Origin: Paulinella micropora
Lineage: Eukaryota > Cercozoa > Imbricatea > Euglyphida > Paulinellidae
NCBI GenBank assembly: GCA_019918135.1
Contig: WBZZ01001002.1
Coordinates: 15,001-79,000, forward strand
DNA length: 64,000 bases
Direction: 5' to 3'
Position 1 is the first letter of the stretch, and each line of letters opens with the position of its first letter. Positions 19,846 through 28,789 of the stretch are shown one piece after another. The position numbers were made by a program, and so were the translations under genes. The notes under the pieces were generated by a model, which was not told the DNA's origin, searched no databases, and saw nothing but the letters and a program-made list of their open reading frames with translations.

Positions 19846-20361
19846 AGAGACGAACAGGAGTTTATTGGACCAGAGCAGGGCGGAGCTCCTCCGCCGTCGG
19901 CAGGAGTCCCGTTCCTCTACAGCGGCCCAAAACCCGCCCGCGCGTGAAAGGCCGAGTTGCCGTTTCGTGCTTGCCTAAGCATTTCTGTGCGCAAATCAAA
20001 ACTCGGGACATGTCGACGGCAAGACAGAGGCCTACTCAAAAAAAAATCTGCGGAGGGGATTGTAAAAAAGGGGACCAAGACAGTTCTTTTTCTAAAAAAT
20101 TAATTTATTTAATTAGCAGCTGACAACCGTCTATAGACGCATTTCTTTGCTTCTCTTGTTGCAGGGACTTAGTTCTAATTCATTTTTTCAGCGACTGGTC
20201 CACAAAATGTCTACATTTCCTCTAGGTCATCCAACGATATTTCATTTGTATATTTCTTTTTGATGTACTTGGCAAAAAGAATGGAGGTGCGTGCTGCTGT
20301 ACAACCTGCAACACATAGCAGGCTGAGCATTAGCCAACAAAAAAAGAGGTATACAAGCGAA
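19846..20361. other. Intergenic, no gene supported
   Basis: The sequence between the two BRO-like loci. ORFs here are short and of biased composition. A+T content rises after 20040 (TTAATTTATTTAATTAG), unusual for this block. Nothing recognised. Confidence 0.5.
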
Positions 20362-20794
20362 CTAGTTACCAATGTACTGGGCCTTGGCCTGCATCCACCA
20401 CGACGCAAATTTTTGATTGAAGATCTCGGGCATCAAAGCGTAGTTTCGCGGGTGGTCGGCCCCGCCCAGAGTCTGGAATAATATGATCGATGTGGAACGG
20501 GACCTTGCGCACGCCGTCCTTGTCGAAATATTCACGAAAGTAGATGCTGGTGCGGTGCGCAAAGACCCAGGCACGCACTTGTGCCCTCGTCATGAAATGT
20601 TTGGTGTTGGTCAGCGGCTTGATAAAGCCGAGGTACACGGGCTCGGGTTCGATCTCGTGCGCTGGGTGAATCTTGCGCATCTCCGTAATCATCTGCTCCA
20701 AGTACGTCTTGCCGTTGGAAGGCGTGATGTCGCTGCCGTCCCAATCGATCTCCTGCGGTTTAGGCGTGCTCACATGTGGCTGCGGCAAAGCCAC
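20362..20794 (-). CDS. HNH-endonuclease-like region of BRO/KilA-like locus 2
   Basis: A 142-codon frame (20366-20794) includes HFMTRAQVRAWVFAHRTSIY and then VPFHIDHIIPDS, which has the His-Ile-Asp-His-Ile-Ile-Pro core of HNH nucleases. The adjacent frame at 20362-20574 carries NYALMPEIFNQKFASWW, matching the Asn of the motif's second half. HNH domains cleave DNA and accompany homing and mobile genes and some viral BRO-like proteins. The locus is a fossil or spliced. Its upstream neighbour on the same strand is the BRO-like ORF at 20823-21536. Confidence 0.55.
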
Positions 20795-20822
20795 GGGCTT
20801 GGGAGGGCTTGCAACAGTTTGA

Positions 20823-21536
20823 TTATTGCTTGTGGCGGCGATAGCTTAGTACAATATTTGCCGCAGGCTCCTGCGCAAGCTCGGACGGATCTTTGAACCC
20901 TGGCTGTTGTACTGGTTGTAATTTTTCTGGCACAGCTGTTCCAACAAGCAACACCGCGGGCTTGGGTTTGCCCTCGGTAGTTGTGCTCGTAGCTTGTGGC
21001 GCCGACAACTTGAGGCGCTTTGCCACAGGTTCGTCAACATGCTTGGGCCTTTCTGGCTGCTGCTGGGATCCTGCCCGTTGAACCTTTGTATTAGGTTTAC
21101 ATTCCTTTCTGAGTGACGCCGAAAAGGATGCAGCGAGCGATGTTGCGAAAACAGCGTTCCCGGCTGTTGCGCGGAGTGCTAGTTCGATCATTGCAGCACG
21201 AAGTTCCTTCGAACGTACATGATCCAGATGGGTTAGGATTATTAGTAAATTGTTAGCCGTTACACACTGTACCGCCCTTTCACTTCCCTTCTTCACCTCC
21301 ACTGCCTTGTGTGGAGAGCAGTGACTTATTCCTTTGGCCCGACGGGGAAAAGCAAAATACTTTACTTCCATATGTTGAGCTGCATCCGTTCCAGAAATTC
21401 TTAGTGCCACCTGTGACCACCTTTTTCTGGCGGAAGTTTCAGAACAGTCCGTGAAGGCGCAAATTGCATCGGAAATGCAAAAGAAACCGTCCTGACTGCG
21501 CCGGATGTTGGCGAAATCCGCTGGCCCCATGCCCAT
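20823..21536 (-). CDS. BRO/KilA-like locus 2, main ORF
   Basis: 237 codons carrying PADFANIRRSQDGFFCISDA, TDCSETSARKRWSQVALR, KYFAFPRRAKG and the later half (VTANNLLIILTHLDHVRSKE, LRAAMIELALRATAGNAVF). This order - an initial strand/helix unit, an arginine-rich loop, then paired helices ending in '.R..aGd.' - is that of the large-virus BRO/KilA-like domain. A Lys/Pro-rich linker follows (KRLKLSAPQ, possible nuclear localisation signal). It is a paralogue of the 17880-19461 locus. Confidence 0.6.
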   Translation of the reverse strand: MGMGPADFANIRRSQDGFFCISDAICAFTDCSETSARKRWSQVALRISGTDAAQHMEVKYFAFPRRAKGISHCSPHKAVEVKKGSERAVQCVTANNLLIILTHLDHVRSKELRAAMIELALRATAGNAVFATSLAASFSASLRKECKPNTKVQRAGSQQQPERPKHVDEPVAKRLKLSAPQATSTTTEGKPKPAVLLVGTAVPEKLQPVQQPGFKDPSELAQEPAANIVLSYRRHKQ

Positions 21537-21646
21537 ATAAACAATTGAGCTTCTTGCAAAACAGCCCCGACTGTGCTGGCTTCGCCAGGGGGCGCCGCCA
21601 CGGAAGCCACGGAGGTAGGTGCAGCGGGAACTAGTTCTGTCTGCAT
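21401..21646 (-). CDS. BRO/KilA-like locus 2, leader ORF
   Basis: ATG at 21646 gives MQTELVPAAPTSVASVAAPP, almost the same leader as locus 1 (MQTQLVPAAP). The ORF overlaps the main ORF of locus 2. The nucleotide match to locus 1 includes flanking bases, so start region and leader were copied together. Upstream, 21647-22074 holds no gene but several long C- and G-runs (21760-21775, 21891-21910, 21937-21949). Confidence 0.45.
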   Translation of the reverse strand: MQTELVPAAPTSVASVAAPPGEASTVGAVLQEAQLFIWAWGQRISPTSGAVRTVSFAFPMQFAPSRTVLKLPPEKGGHRWH

Positions 21647-22074
21647 GTGGCGGTCTAGGGGTTTGTTTTTGTTTGCCTCGCCTTTTTATGAGTTGGTCTG
21701 GTTTTTGTAGGCGATTCTTTTTTTGGACCCCTTTATGCGCATTCCCCTTCTTACAACTTCCCCCCCCCCCCCCCCGGCCTTCGCTCCTGCCGGTCGCCTC
21801 CGCCCCTTACCCAATCCCTGCAAACATGGGGAAGGGGGGAGGGGCTATGAACAAATTCCAAAGGAAAATTTGCTGCCAACTCTCGAGCTAGGCGGGGGGG
21901 GGGGGGGGGGTAGAAGGTACCGGAAAAAAAGAACGGGGGGGGGGGGGGAAAGGCAGGTAAATTTCGACGGGGGGGGGGAAACTGCCGGGCGGGGGGGACA
22001 GTCTCCCACTTCCTATCGTTTTTTCTGCCTGACCCTTTTTTCAGCTTTCTGAGCCGGCCGGCCGTTCTGCTTTT

Positions 22075-23304
22075 TTGGGGGGGGGGGGGAGAGGAAAAAG
22101 GAGCACGCCAAGAAAAAAAAACCAACCGAACGCCTTCAGCGGTATACCCGAAGTGCGGCGGCGGCGAAATTTGACCGAGCAGGGCGGGGCTCCTCTGCTG
22201 GCAGAGGAGCCCCTCTCTAGCTCTACAGCAGTCGGCCGCCGGCGTTTCAGGTTCTTGTTTTCGACAACGCCGGCGCGCGCCGCGGCGGTCGAACCGCTCC
22301 TACCGCCGGCGCCAGCTGAGGAAGCAGAAGCGGAGATTGGCGAGGAGGATCTGGCTGCGTGGCGCACTGTAGATCGTTTGTCTCACGGGGGCATTTCTTT
22401 CCAGACCAACATCAGGTCGGTGGTGTCGATGTACGTGGAGTGGCTGTGCGCGGCGCGGGGCCTGCGCACGGACGACACGATGCTGGCGTCTCAGCTGAGC
22501 CTGTGTTTTGTGGTCGGCCGTTGGAATTGGATCGAATTGAGATTGCGCCTGTGTGAGGTGTTGGCGCAAGACACGGACGAGCCGCTGGTGCCCGTGGAGT
22601 GGACCCAAATTCCAACCGTTCTGCAGTGGGAGCACGACCTGCGGCCGCGCAGGGCGCTGGTCTCGCGGCTGGCCGAGTACACCAGCGCGGAGCTGGCGTG
22701 GGACAGCGACCGCGTGAGCAAGCAGGGCTGCGCGAAGGCGTGCGTGGAGCTGCTGCTGCGCTGGCACGTGCAGAACGAGGTGGTGAGACGCCACGGCCCC
22801 GAGCACGGGACGCACTCGCACCACCGTTTGTTCGCTGCGGCATTTGCCAGGCTAGCGGCTGAAGTAGCGAACGTCGCGCCCGAGGCGTGGGGCCCGGTGC
22901 TGAGCGCGGCGCTGCCCGCCTTTGTGCCGGGCGAACACTGCTACGCGGCGCCCGGCACGAAGGTGTCGTCAATAGCGGCCGCCCTGGACGAGGCGAAGCA
23001 CGCGCGGACGCTGCGGCTGGACCCGCTGGTGCCGGTGCACTTGTTTTTTTACCTGGCGTGGCCCGCGCTGCTGGGCCACCATTTGGGCGCGGGGCGGGCG
23101 CTGCAGCTGAGGACGGCGATGCGGCCCGCGGCGGACCAGGAATTGCTGACGAGGATCTTTTTGCACCGCGTGCTGGCGGCGCTGCGCGGCGGGCGGTCGC
23201 TGCAGGTGTTCGCGGCCATCGACGCCGCTCTGCAGGAGTGGCAGCAGATCTGGGGGCAGCGGCCCGCGGTGGCGGCGAAGAAGGGCGGCGAACGGAAAGA
23301 ATGA
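22075..23304 (+). CDS. Unknown protein, helix-rich (about 400 aa)
   Basis: A long G+C-rich frame. The first ~100 residues are low complexity (Arg/Pro/Glu-rich); from LAAWRTVDRLSHGGISFQTN onward it is protein-like and helical (for example VSMYVEWLCAARG, PLVPVHLFFYLAWPALLGHH). The frame opens without an ATG and the first internal ATG is near 22429, so the start is unresolved; a spliced 5' exon is possible. No family recognised. The minus-strand ORFs over it are Arg/Pro-rich shadows. The 22.08 kb poly(G) run sits at its 5' edge. Confidence 0.5.
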   Translation: MGGGGRGKRSTPRKKNQPNAFSGIPEVRRRRNLTEQGGAPLLAEEPLSSSTAVGRRRFRFLFSTTPARAAAVEPLLPPAPAEEAEAEIGEEDLAAWRTVDRLSHGGISFQTNIRSVVSMYVEWLCAARGLRTDDTMLASQLSLCFVVGRWNWIELRLRLCEVLAQDTDEPLVPVEWTQIPTVLQWEHDLRPRRALVSRLAEYTSAELAWDSDRVSKQGCAKACVELLLRWHVQNEVVRRHGPEHGTHSHHRLFAAAFARLAAEVANVAPEAWGPVLSAALPAFVPGEHCYAAPGTKVSSIAAALDEAKHARTLRLDPLVPVHLFFYLAWPALLGHHLGAGRALQLRTAMRPAADQELLTRIFLHRVLAALRGGRSLQVFAAIDAALQEWQQIWGQRPAVAAKKGGERKE

Positions 23305-23541
23305 GAAAAAAAAAACAAAAAGGGGGGCCGCCTGGAAGAACGAGAGAAATGGACAAAAACAACTCCCCCCCCCCCCAAAAAAAAAGCTCTAATTAAAATT
23401 TCTCCTGCCTTTTTTTGGGCGGGGAGGGGGCGAAAAAAAAGGCAGGTGCACCAAGATCAGCCGGGCGCGAAAGGAGGGTTTGGAACTGTTGGCACACAAG
23501 AAGAATCTTAAGAGAGATAGAATAAACAGCGCGCGCGGCAA

Positions 23542-25326
23542 ATGGCAGCGGAGGAAGACGGCGAGGAGTTGCTGGCGGGCGCGGAGCCCGGAGTAAACGA
23601 TTTTAAGGGGCTGGCCGCGATCAACCTGCGCGGCGACGAGTCGTCGTCCGAGTCGGGCGAAGACGACAACCCCCGGATAATATTAGAGGAGGAGGAGGAG
23701 GATGGCGAGCTGCAGAGGCAGCTGACGAGATTCAAGCAGTTCTTGGAGCTCAGGTGGAACCCCGAACGCACAGGCCCGATCCCGAGCAAGAGCACGGTAG
23801 CGAACCACCTCCGGCACGTGCGCAGGTTCGCGGAGTTTGCGCGCGAGCATGACATCCGCAGGCTGGTGGACGCGCTGGGCCAGGCCGCGCTGCTGTCGGA
23901 GTTCGCCGCGACCGGTGCGGGGCGTACCAAGATCATGTCGAGCACGGTGGGCTCGTACCTGGGCAGCCTGGCGCAGCTGTCGGACTTTCTGCGCCCGGCG
24001 CGCGGCGTACTAGCATGGCAACAGACGTCGCGGTGGCTGGCGAACCTGTCGCGGCAGGCGCAGCAGTACGCGCGGATCGAGCGCGTGTACGGCGTCGGGC
24101 GGGAGGAGTCGGACTGGACGATGTGGGACCTGCAGCCGTTCCGCGTGGCGGCGCTGGCCGAGTACTTTGCGCACTACGACGAGGACGTGAAGAACCGGAT
24201 TGTGACGCGCGCCAATTACGCCAATGTGAGGGAGGGCTGGCTGCGCGCGTTGCGGGCGGCGCTGCTGTGCCTGTTGCTGACGCCGCCCGTGCCGCGGCCG
24301 GGCATCCTGGTGAACTTGCACCTGAACAGCTCGCTGCTGCGCGAGGAAAAGGAGCCGCGGCGCTGGGTGATCAATCTGCAGGACGCGACGTCACTGAGCG
24401 TACAGAAGAACAAGACCCGCGCGATGTACGGCGGCCAGCTGCTGCCGCTCGGCCGGCAGCCCTGGCCAACCGACGAGCTGCCGGTCGGTGGGCCGGCGGG
24501 CTTCGTGCGCCGGGGCGGCCGGAGCTCGGCGCTGGACTTTGTGCTGCTGGACCTGCGGGAGCGCGTGGTGCCCGCCGTGGTCGGCGGCACGCAGCACAGG
24601 CCGCTGTTCCCGCACAAGGCGAGCTACAAACGCTACGAGGGGTGGAGGAACAGCAGGAACAACTCGTCGCTGGCCGAGAGAGCGAGGTCCGGCTTTGTGC
24701 GCGACGCGTACTTGCAGCTGGGAGAAAAGATGCGGGTGAACAACCAGCGGCCGGCCCGCTGCCGCGTTCGGGGCTGGGCTGACCTGCTGACGTTCAAGAG
24801 CAGCCGCAAGCCGGCAGAGACCATGGTGCGCGAGCTGGAGCAGTTCAAGGTGTTTACCGCGCTGGGCGGCGGCCCGCCGCCCTGGGGGGCGGCGGGCTCG
24901 GGCGGCGCGCACCTGACGGTGTTTGCGGGGGCCGGGCAGCACAGCCTGGACACGGTGAACTCGGAGTACCTGCTGCCGGGCCACCGCCGCCGCAAGGTGG
25001 CGGAGCAGGCGCAGTGGATCGAGGGGATGCTGAATGAGCGTAACTGGCACGCACGCGTCGACGACCACGACGCCGTGCAGGTGTACGTGTCGCCCAGGGC
25101 CAGCGAGTTTACCAGGCGCTTCTCGGAGGAGGGGCCGCGCCTGGAGCCCTTGTCGCCGGAGGAAGAGAAGCTGCGTCAGCAAAGGAGGTGGAGGGTGCGG
25201 GAAATGCGCGGCGCGGACTTTATTCACCCTGCGCCGGCGGCGTTCAACAACACGGCCGAGAAGGCGCAGCGGCTGGCGCCAGGCCTCGAGCTGCTGGGCT
25301 TCCAGCACGTGGCGCATGCGTCATAA
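23542..25326 (+). CDS. Tyrosine-recombinase-like protein (594 aa)
   Basis: ATG at 23542. An acidic N terminus precedes a core-binding-like helical domain (about residues 50-110; STVANHLRHVRRFAEFAREH). A segment LCLLLTPPVPRPGILVNLHL followed by WVINLQDATSLSVQKNKTRA resembles the Arg box and the strand-Lys region of tyrosine recombinases. Near residue 470, GQHSLDTVNSEYLLPGHRR resembles 'GHssl.Tt..Yl' with Tyr as candidate nucleophile. The HxxR box is not obvious. Such enzymes integrate or resolve mobile and viral DNA (Crypton-like or viral integrases). The assignment is an inference from pattern. Confidence 0.5.
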   Translation: MAAEEDGEELLAGAEPGVNDFKGLAAINLRGDESSSESGEDDNPRIILEEEEEDGELQRQLTRFKQFLELRWNPERTGPIPSKSTVANHLRHVRRFAEFAREHDIRRLVDALGQAALLSEFAATGAGRTKIMSSTVGSYLGSLAQLSDFLRPARGVLAWQQTSRWLANLSRQAQQYARIERVYGVGREESDWTMWDLQPFRVAALAEYFAHYDEDVKNRIVTRANYANVREGWLRALRAALLCLLLTPPVPRPGILVNLHLNSSLLREEKEPRRWVINLQDATSLSVQKNKTRAMYGGQLLPLGRQPWPTDELPVGGPAGFVRRGGRSSALDFVLLDLRERVVPAVVGGTQHRPLFPHKASYKRYEGWRNSRNNSSLAERARSGFVRDAYLQLGEKMRVNNQRPARCRVRGWADLLTFKSSRKPAETMVRELEQFKVFTALGGGPPPWGAAGSGGAHLTVFAGAGQHSLDTVNSEYLLPGHRRRKVAEQAQWIEGMLNERNWHARVDDHDAVQVYVSPRASEFTRRFSEEGPRLEPLSPEEEKLRQQRRWRVREMRGADFIHPAPAAFNNTAEKAQRLAPGLELLGFQHVAHAS

Positions 25327-25386
25327 CGCGAGGTCAGTGCGTTCTGGAAACGGCACGAGCCTGCAAAAGCCTCGCACCGCTGGCAC

Positions 25387-26022
25387 GTGTACAACAGCCA
25401 CTTGTCAATAACGGATTGCGAGAAGAGGTACAACAACGATTGGCAGGAGGTGGCACGCCTGGGTGTTTATTCAACAACTAGAAATAGCCATATCTATTAC
25501 CTGCCGCCCCACGAAGGAGAACCGGAGGACCTAAAGCACGTGTGCCGTTTTCGTGTCAGGGACAAAGTCTGTGGCTGGCCCGACCGCTGGCTTACAGTCG
25601 CAGAGATTCTGAAAGAGTACGGCGACCGAAAAGGGGTTCGCCCAGATAAGAACCCGAAGCTGCTGATGCTGATGCAGGCTTTCCTGGACCAGCTGCGGGC
25701 AGGTGCCGTGCAAAGAATTAGCGGCGGCGTGCTGGTGCAGTGGCAGCCACCTGCGCCAGAACGAACCGAAGCGGTGGTGGACAGCAAGGATTACCCGCTG
25801 CCGGCCGGAGCCGCCGCAAGCGAGTCGGCAGTGACACGAAACCCGGCCGCGTGCCCCGACTACTGGGGCCCGTGGTTTGATCGCAACTGGTGTTTTTTCC
25901 GCCGTGGCGCTCGTGCGGACGCGGGCCGGTTCTCGGTGGACGAAAACAAGGCCGGGAGTGACACGCTGCTCTTGCACAACCGGGACGTCTTGGATGCGCT
26001 CGCTAGTAATGTGAATAATTAA
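25387..26022 (+). CDS. Unknown ORF downstream of the recombinase-like gene
   Basis: 211 codons, balanced composition, in the same direction about 60 bases after the previous ORF. It includes CRFRVRDKVCGWPDRWLTVA and a Trp/Phe-rich stretch (DYWGPWFDRNWCFFRRG). No family recognised. The frame has no ATG at its start, so it may depend on splicing or read-through from the gene before it. The TAA stop overlaps AATAAA (26021-26026). Confidence 0.5.
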   Translation: MYNSHLSITDCEKRYNNDWQEVARLGVYSTTRNSHIYYLPPHEGEPEDLKHVCRFRVRDKVCGWPDRWLTVAEILKEYGDRKGVRPDKNPKLLMLMQAFLDQLRAGAVQRISGGVLVQWQPPAPERTEAVVDSKDYPLPAGAAASESAVTRNPAACPDYWGPWFDRNWCFFRRGARADAGRFSVDENKAGSDTLLLHNRDVLDALASNVNN

Positions 26023-26171
26023 TAAAAAAACAAAAGAAAGCAAGAGGCGGCTGTCGTGACGGGCTTATACCACCGGGGGCGAATTATTTTTTTGCTAGTT
26101 AGCAGATAGATCAGATTTATTAGGTTTGTTGTTTTTAGTCCGGAAAGAAAGTTGGGGAGGGGAAAGCTGTG

Positions 26172-28373
26172 CTACCCATCGCTTACGTCTGCTTCTTCCA
26201 CCTTCAGGCCGTCTTGGTGCCAGTACGAAACGTCGGGCGTTGTTCTTCGGAGCAGGCCAGGGACGCGGGCCGACTCCTGCTCTGCGGCCGGCTGCACTTG
26301 CTGCCAACGACGGGGGCCAAAGCGTGGACCAAAACGAGGCACGAGCGGTGGTATGTGCGGACCCGCCAAGTGCGGCTGAAAGCGCGGACCAAAGTGCGGG
26401 ATGGGCGGTGGAAGGTGCCGGCACTCCAAGTGCGGGGCGGGCGGTGGAAGGTGCGGGCATCCCAAGTGGGGCTGAAAGCACGGACCAAAGCGAGGGACGA
26501 GCGGTGGAAGGTGCGCACTACCAGCGTGGGTAGGCGGAAAGTGCGAGCTACTACCAGCGTGGGTAGGCGGAAAGTGCGAGCTACTACCAGCGTGGGTAGG
26601 CGGAAAGTGCGGGCTACTACCAGCGTGGGTAGGCGGAAAGTACGGGCTACCACCAGCGTGGGTAGGCGGAAAGTGCGGGCTACTACCAGCGTGGGTAGGC
26701 GGAAAGTGCGGGTTACTACCAGCGTGGGTAGGCGGAAAGTGCGGGCTACTACCAGCGTGGGTAGGCGGAAAGTGAGGGTTACTACCAGCGTGGGTAGGCG
26801 GAAAGTGCGGGTTACTACCAGCGTGGGTAAGCGGAAAGTGCGGGCTAAAGCGTGGAACCGCGCGCTGCGGGACGGGGCACTGGAGGCGCGTCGGCGGCGC
26901 CTCCTCCGACCAGCCGGCCGGTTCGGAGCGTGATGATGCTGTCGCACTAGTGTGGTAGAAGCCGAAGGCCCGCCGCACATGTGTGCGCGGCGGGTCTGAA
27001 TGGTGCGTATCTCGGTTGAGCGAATTGTCGGAGGGGCTCTGGGGGGGTTCGCGTGCGGCCGCAGGTCGCAGCATGTCGGTGTTAGGTTCGGCTGGCGGGT
27101 CTGAATGGTGCGTATCTCGGTTGAGCGAATTGTCGGCGGGGCTCTGGGGGGGTTCGCGCGCGGCCGCAGGTCGCAGCATGTCGGTGTTAGGTTCGTTCTG
27201 TAAGTACATGTGGGGGCCCCCCGCACGTTGAAAAGTGTGCTCCTCGTGGCCCGTGCCCGGCTGGCCGCGGGGAACTTGCGGGTGCAATCTCTCGGCCGCG
27301 TCGACCAGCGCGTCCAGCCCCGCCGTACTGTCCTGGCCGGGCGGACCAGGGCACCGGCCCTGGTCGTTGTCTACCGGGCTGTAAAGTTGGATTGGCTCGT
27401 CGATCGCTGTGTCGCCAAGGGGTTCGAGCACGCGCGCGTCATCAGTAGCTTCTACCGTGGGCACATCGTGTTGCGCCGGCTGGTCACTCTGCCAGTAGCC
27501 CAGCATGCCCGTCAACAGGTCCTCCCCGCCGCCGTCGTCATCCTCAGCGCTGCCGCTGCCGCCGCCTTCGTCGCCGCCGTCGGCATCCTCAGCGCTGAGG
27601 CTGCCGTCTTCCGCGCCGTCGTCGGCGCCGTCGTCGTCGTCTGACGTTGCGTACGCCGCGTGGTTCGTGCGTCTTAGCCGCAGCCCTTGCAGCAGGCCCT
27701 CGGCGGACAGGTTTTGGTCCGCCGAGTGGCGCAGTATCCAGAGCAGGGCCAGAAAGGTCGCCGCCAGATCCGCGTCCCGCGGGGGCTCCCGCGCGGCCTC
27801 CCGCGCGGTGGCGGGCTGGTCCAAACAGCAACGCTCGGCCCAAACGGCTGCTTCCAACTCTTGCTCGGGGCAGGGCTTCACAGATATCAGCTTCTTCCAG
27901 AATTTCTCTGCGGCCTGCGCCGGGACTCGCTGGGCCTGTTCGTTCTGGTCGACATTCGAGCCTATCCGTGCCAGGATGCTGACCTTGAGCAAGGAGAAGT
28001 TATTCCACAGGCACTCCAAGACAGTCAGATTGTTGTGCTCGAGCAGGGGCCCCATGAGCTCGCGCGCCCAAGCGTGCATTCTGAACGGCAGTAGAGCTTC
28101 CTCCAGTTCCCCGCGCAGCATGTCTCCGGCCGGGGTGTCCGCGGGGGCGTTGGACAGGCACAGCCAGAGCACAAAGGCATTCCGCAGATTGTTGCAGGTG
28201 GTGCATTGAGAAAGATCGCAAGCGCTGACGGGGTTAGGGGGGTCGAAGTCGGATTTCTCAAGCTCGAGAACATCGGCTACGACGTACCTCGAGGCCTCCA
28301 GGTGTTGCAGGGCGGCGAAGGCGCCCTGGCCCCTGCAGGGTAACTCGGACCAGTACTTCTGTTTGGCAAACAA
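26172..28373 (-). CDS. Large repeat-bearing unknown protein (733 codons)
   Basis: The N-terminal ~230 residues look like a globular domain (Cys-containing CDLSQCTTCNNLRNAFVLWL). An acidic Asp/Glu/Gly/Ser region follows, then two copies of a 35-residue unit (AEPNTDMLRPAAAREPPQSP core), then ten copies of an 11-residue PHFPPTHAGS unit, then a Pro/His-rich tail with shorter His-Leu-Pro-Pro repeats. The second half is probably an extended or disordered scaffold. No Met codon at the frame start; coding-like sequence continues upstream. No family recognised. A polyadenylation-like AATAAA lies downstream on its strand (about 26116). Confidence 0.6.
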   Translation of the reverse strand: MFAKQKYWSELPCRGQGAFAALQHLEASRYVVADVLELEKSDFDPPNPVSACDLSQCTTCNNLRNAFVLWLCLSNAPADTPAGDMLRGELEEALLPFRMHAWARELMGPLLEHNNLTVLECLWNNFSLLKVSILARIGSNVDQNEQAQRVPAQAAEKFWKKLISVKPCPEQELEAAVWAERCCLDQPATAREAAREPPRDADLAATFLALLWILRHSADQNLSAEGLLQGLRLRRTNHAAYATSDDDDGADDGAEDGSLSAEDADGGDEGGGSGSAEDDDGGGEDLLTGMLGYWQSDQPAQHDVPTVEATDDARVLEPLGDTAIDEPIQLYSPVDNDQGRCPGPPGQDSTAGLDALVDAAERLHPQVPRGQPGTGHEEHTFQRAGGPHMYLQNEPNTDMLRPAAAREPPQSPADNSLNRDTHHSDPPAEPNTDMLRPAAAREPPQSPSDNSLNRDTHHSDPPRTHVRRAFGFYHTSATASSRSEPAGWSEEAPPTRLQCPVPQRAVPRFSPHFPLTHAGSNPHFPPTHAGSNPHFPPTHAGSSPHFPPTHAGSNPHFPPTHAGSSPHFPPTHAGGSPYFPPTHAGSSPHFPPTHAGSSSHFPPTHAGSSSHFPPTHAGSAHLPPLVPRFGPCFQPHLGCPHLPPPAPHLECRHLPPPIPHFGPRFQPHLAGPHIPPLVPRFGPRFGPRRWQQVQPAAEQESARVPGLLRRTTPDVSYWHQDGLKVEEADVSDG
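26519..26850. repeat. 33-bp coding tandem repeat, 10 copies
   Basis: Ten 33-bp units on the plus strand (core CAGCGTGGGTAGGCGGAAAG) encode, on the minus strand, the 11-residue PHFPPTHAGS-type repeat. Copies differ by only a few bases, so the array is young or kept homogeneous. Confidence 0.95.
26989..27198. repeat. 105-bp direct tandem duplication
   Basis: Two adjacent copies with period 105 bases (35 codons) inside the same ORF, each starting at GGCGGGTCTGAATGG. Only a couple of differences separate them. Confidence 0.95.
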
Positions 28374-28636
28374 TAAGACGTTGGGGTTGAGTTGACGAAC
28401 CCTTTGCAGGTCGGTACAAGACTCCGCGACCCGATCTGCAGGAGCAGGTCATTGATCAGCTCCCTGTTCAGGTGCCTGCCCTGAAACCTGCGGCAGTCCC
28501 TGAAAAGTTCTTCGCGCCATTCGGCCGCGCGGCGTTTGCGGGGGGCCGTTGTTGGGCAGGCCCGGTGGCGTTTCGTCGATCGAAGGTGTTTTCCTTTTTC
28601 GCGGGGGTTCTTCTGCAGGCATTTTCTCTTCTTCAT
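28277..28636 (-). CDS. Short basic ORF overlapping the repeat-bearing gene
   Basis: ATG at 28636 (MKKRKCLQKNPREKGKHL). About the first 80 residues are Lys/Arg-rich, with WREELFRDCRRFQGRHL helical. The 3' part overlaps the large ORF in another frame. It may be the 5' coding part of that locus or an independent small gene; the evidence does not separate these. Upstream lies the CA microsatellite. Confidence 0.4.
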   Translation of the reverse strand: MKKRKCLQKNPREKGKHLRSTKRHRACPTTAPRKRRAAEWREELFRDCRRFQGRHLNRELINDLLLQIGSRSLVPTCKGFVNSTPTSYCLPNRSTGPSYPAGARAPSPPCNTWRPRGTS

Positions 28637-28789
28637 GCCGGCCTGTGCGACAAGACGAAAACAAGAGGGCGGGGAGGGGTCTGGGAGGCGGGACGAAAGG
28701 AGAGAGAGAGAGTCCAACAAGGACAACAGTTGGAGCGGAAGCTTCGAGCGTGTTTCTACATCTAGGATACTTGCGGCACTAGAGACAAA

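Noticed and set aside
22412-23362. 316-codon minus-strand ORF
   Set aside because: Arg/Pro/Ala-rich composition, antisense to the better-composed plus-strand ORF; a G+C-driven shadow.
24391-25317. 308-codon minus-strand ORF opposite the recombinase-like gene
   Set aside because: Arg/Leu/His-rich with no domain pattern; shadow of a G+C-rich gene.
26519-26850. Regular 33-bp repeats resembling a CRISPR array
   Set aside because: Units are contiguous without unique spacers, in frame, and encode an 11-residue protein repeat; the context is eukaryotic.
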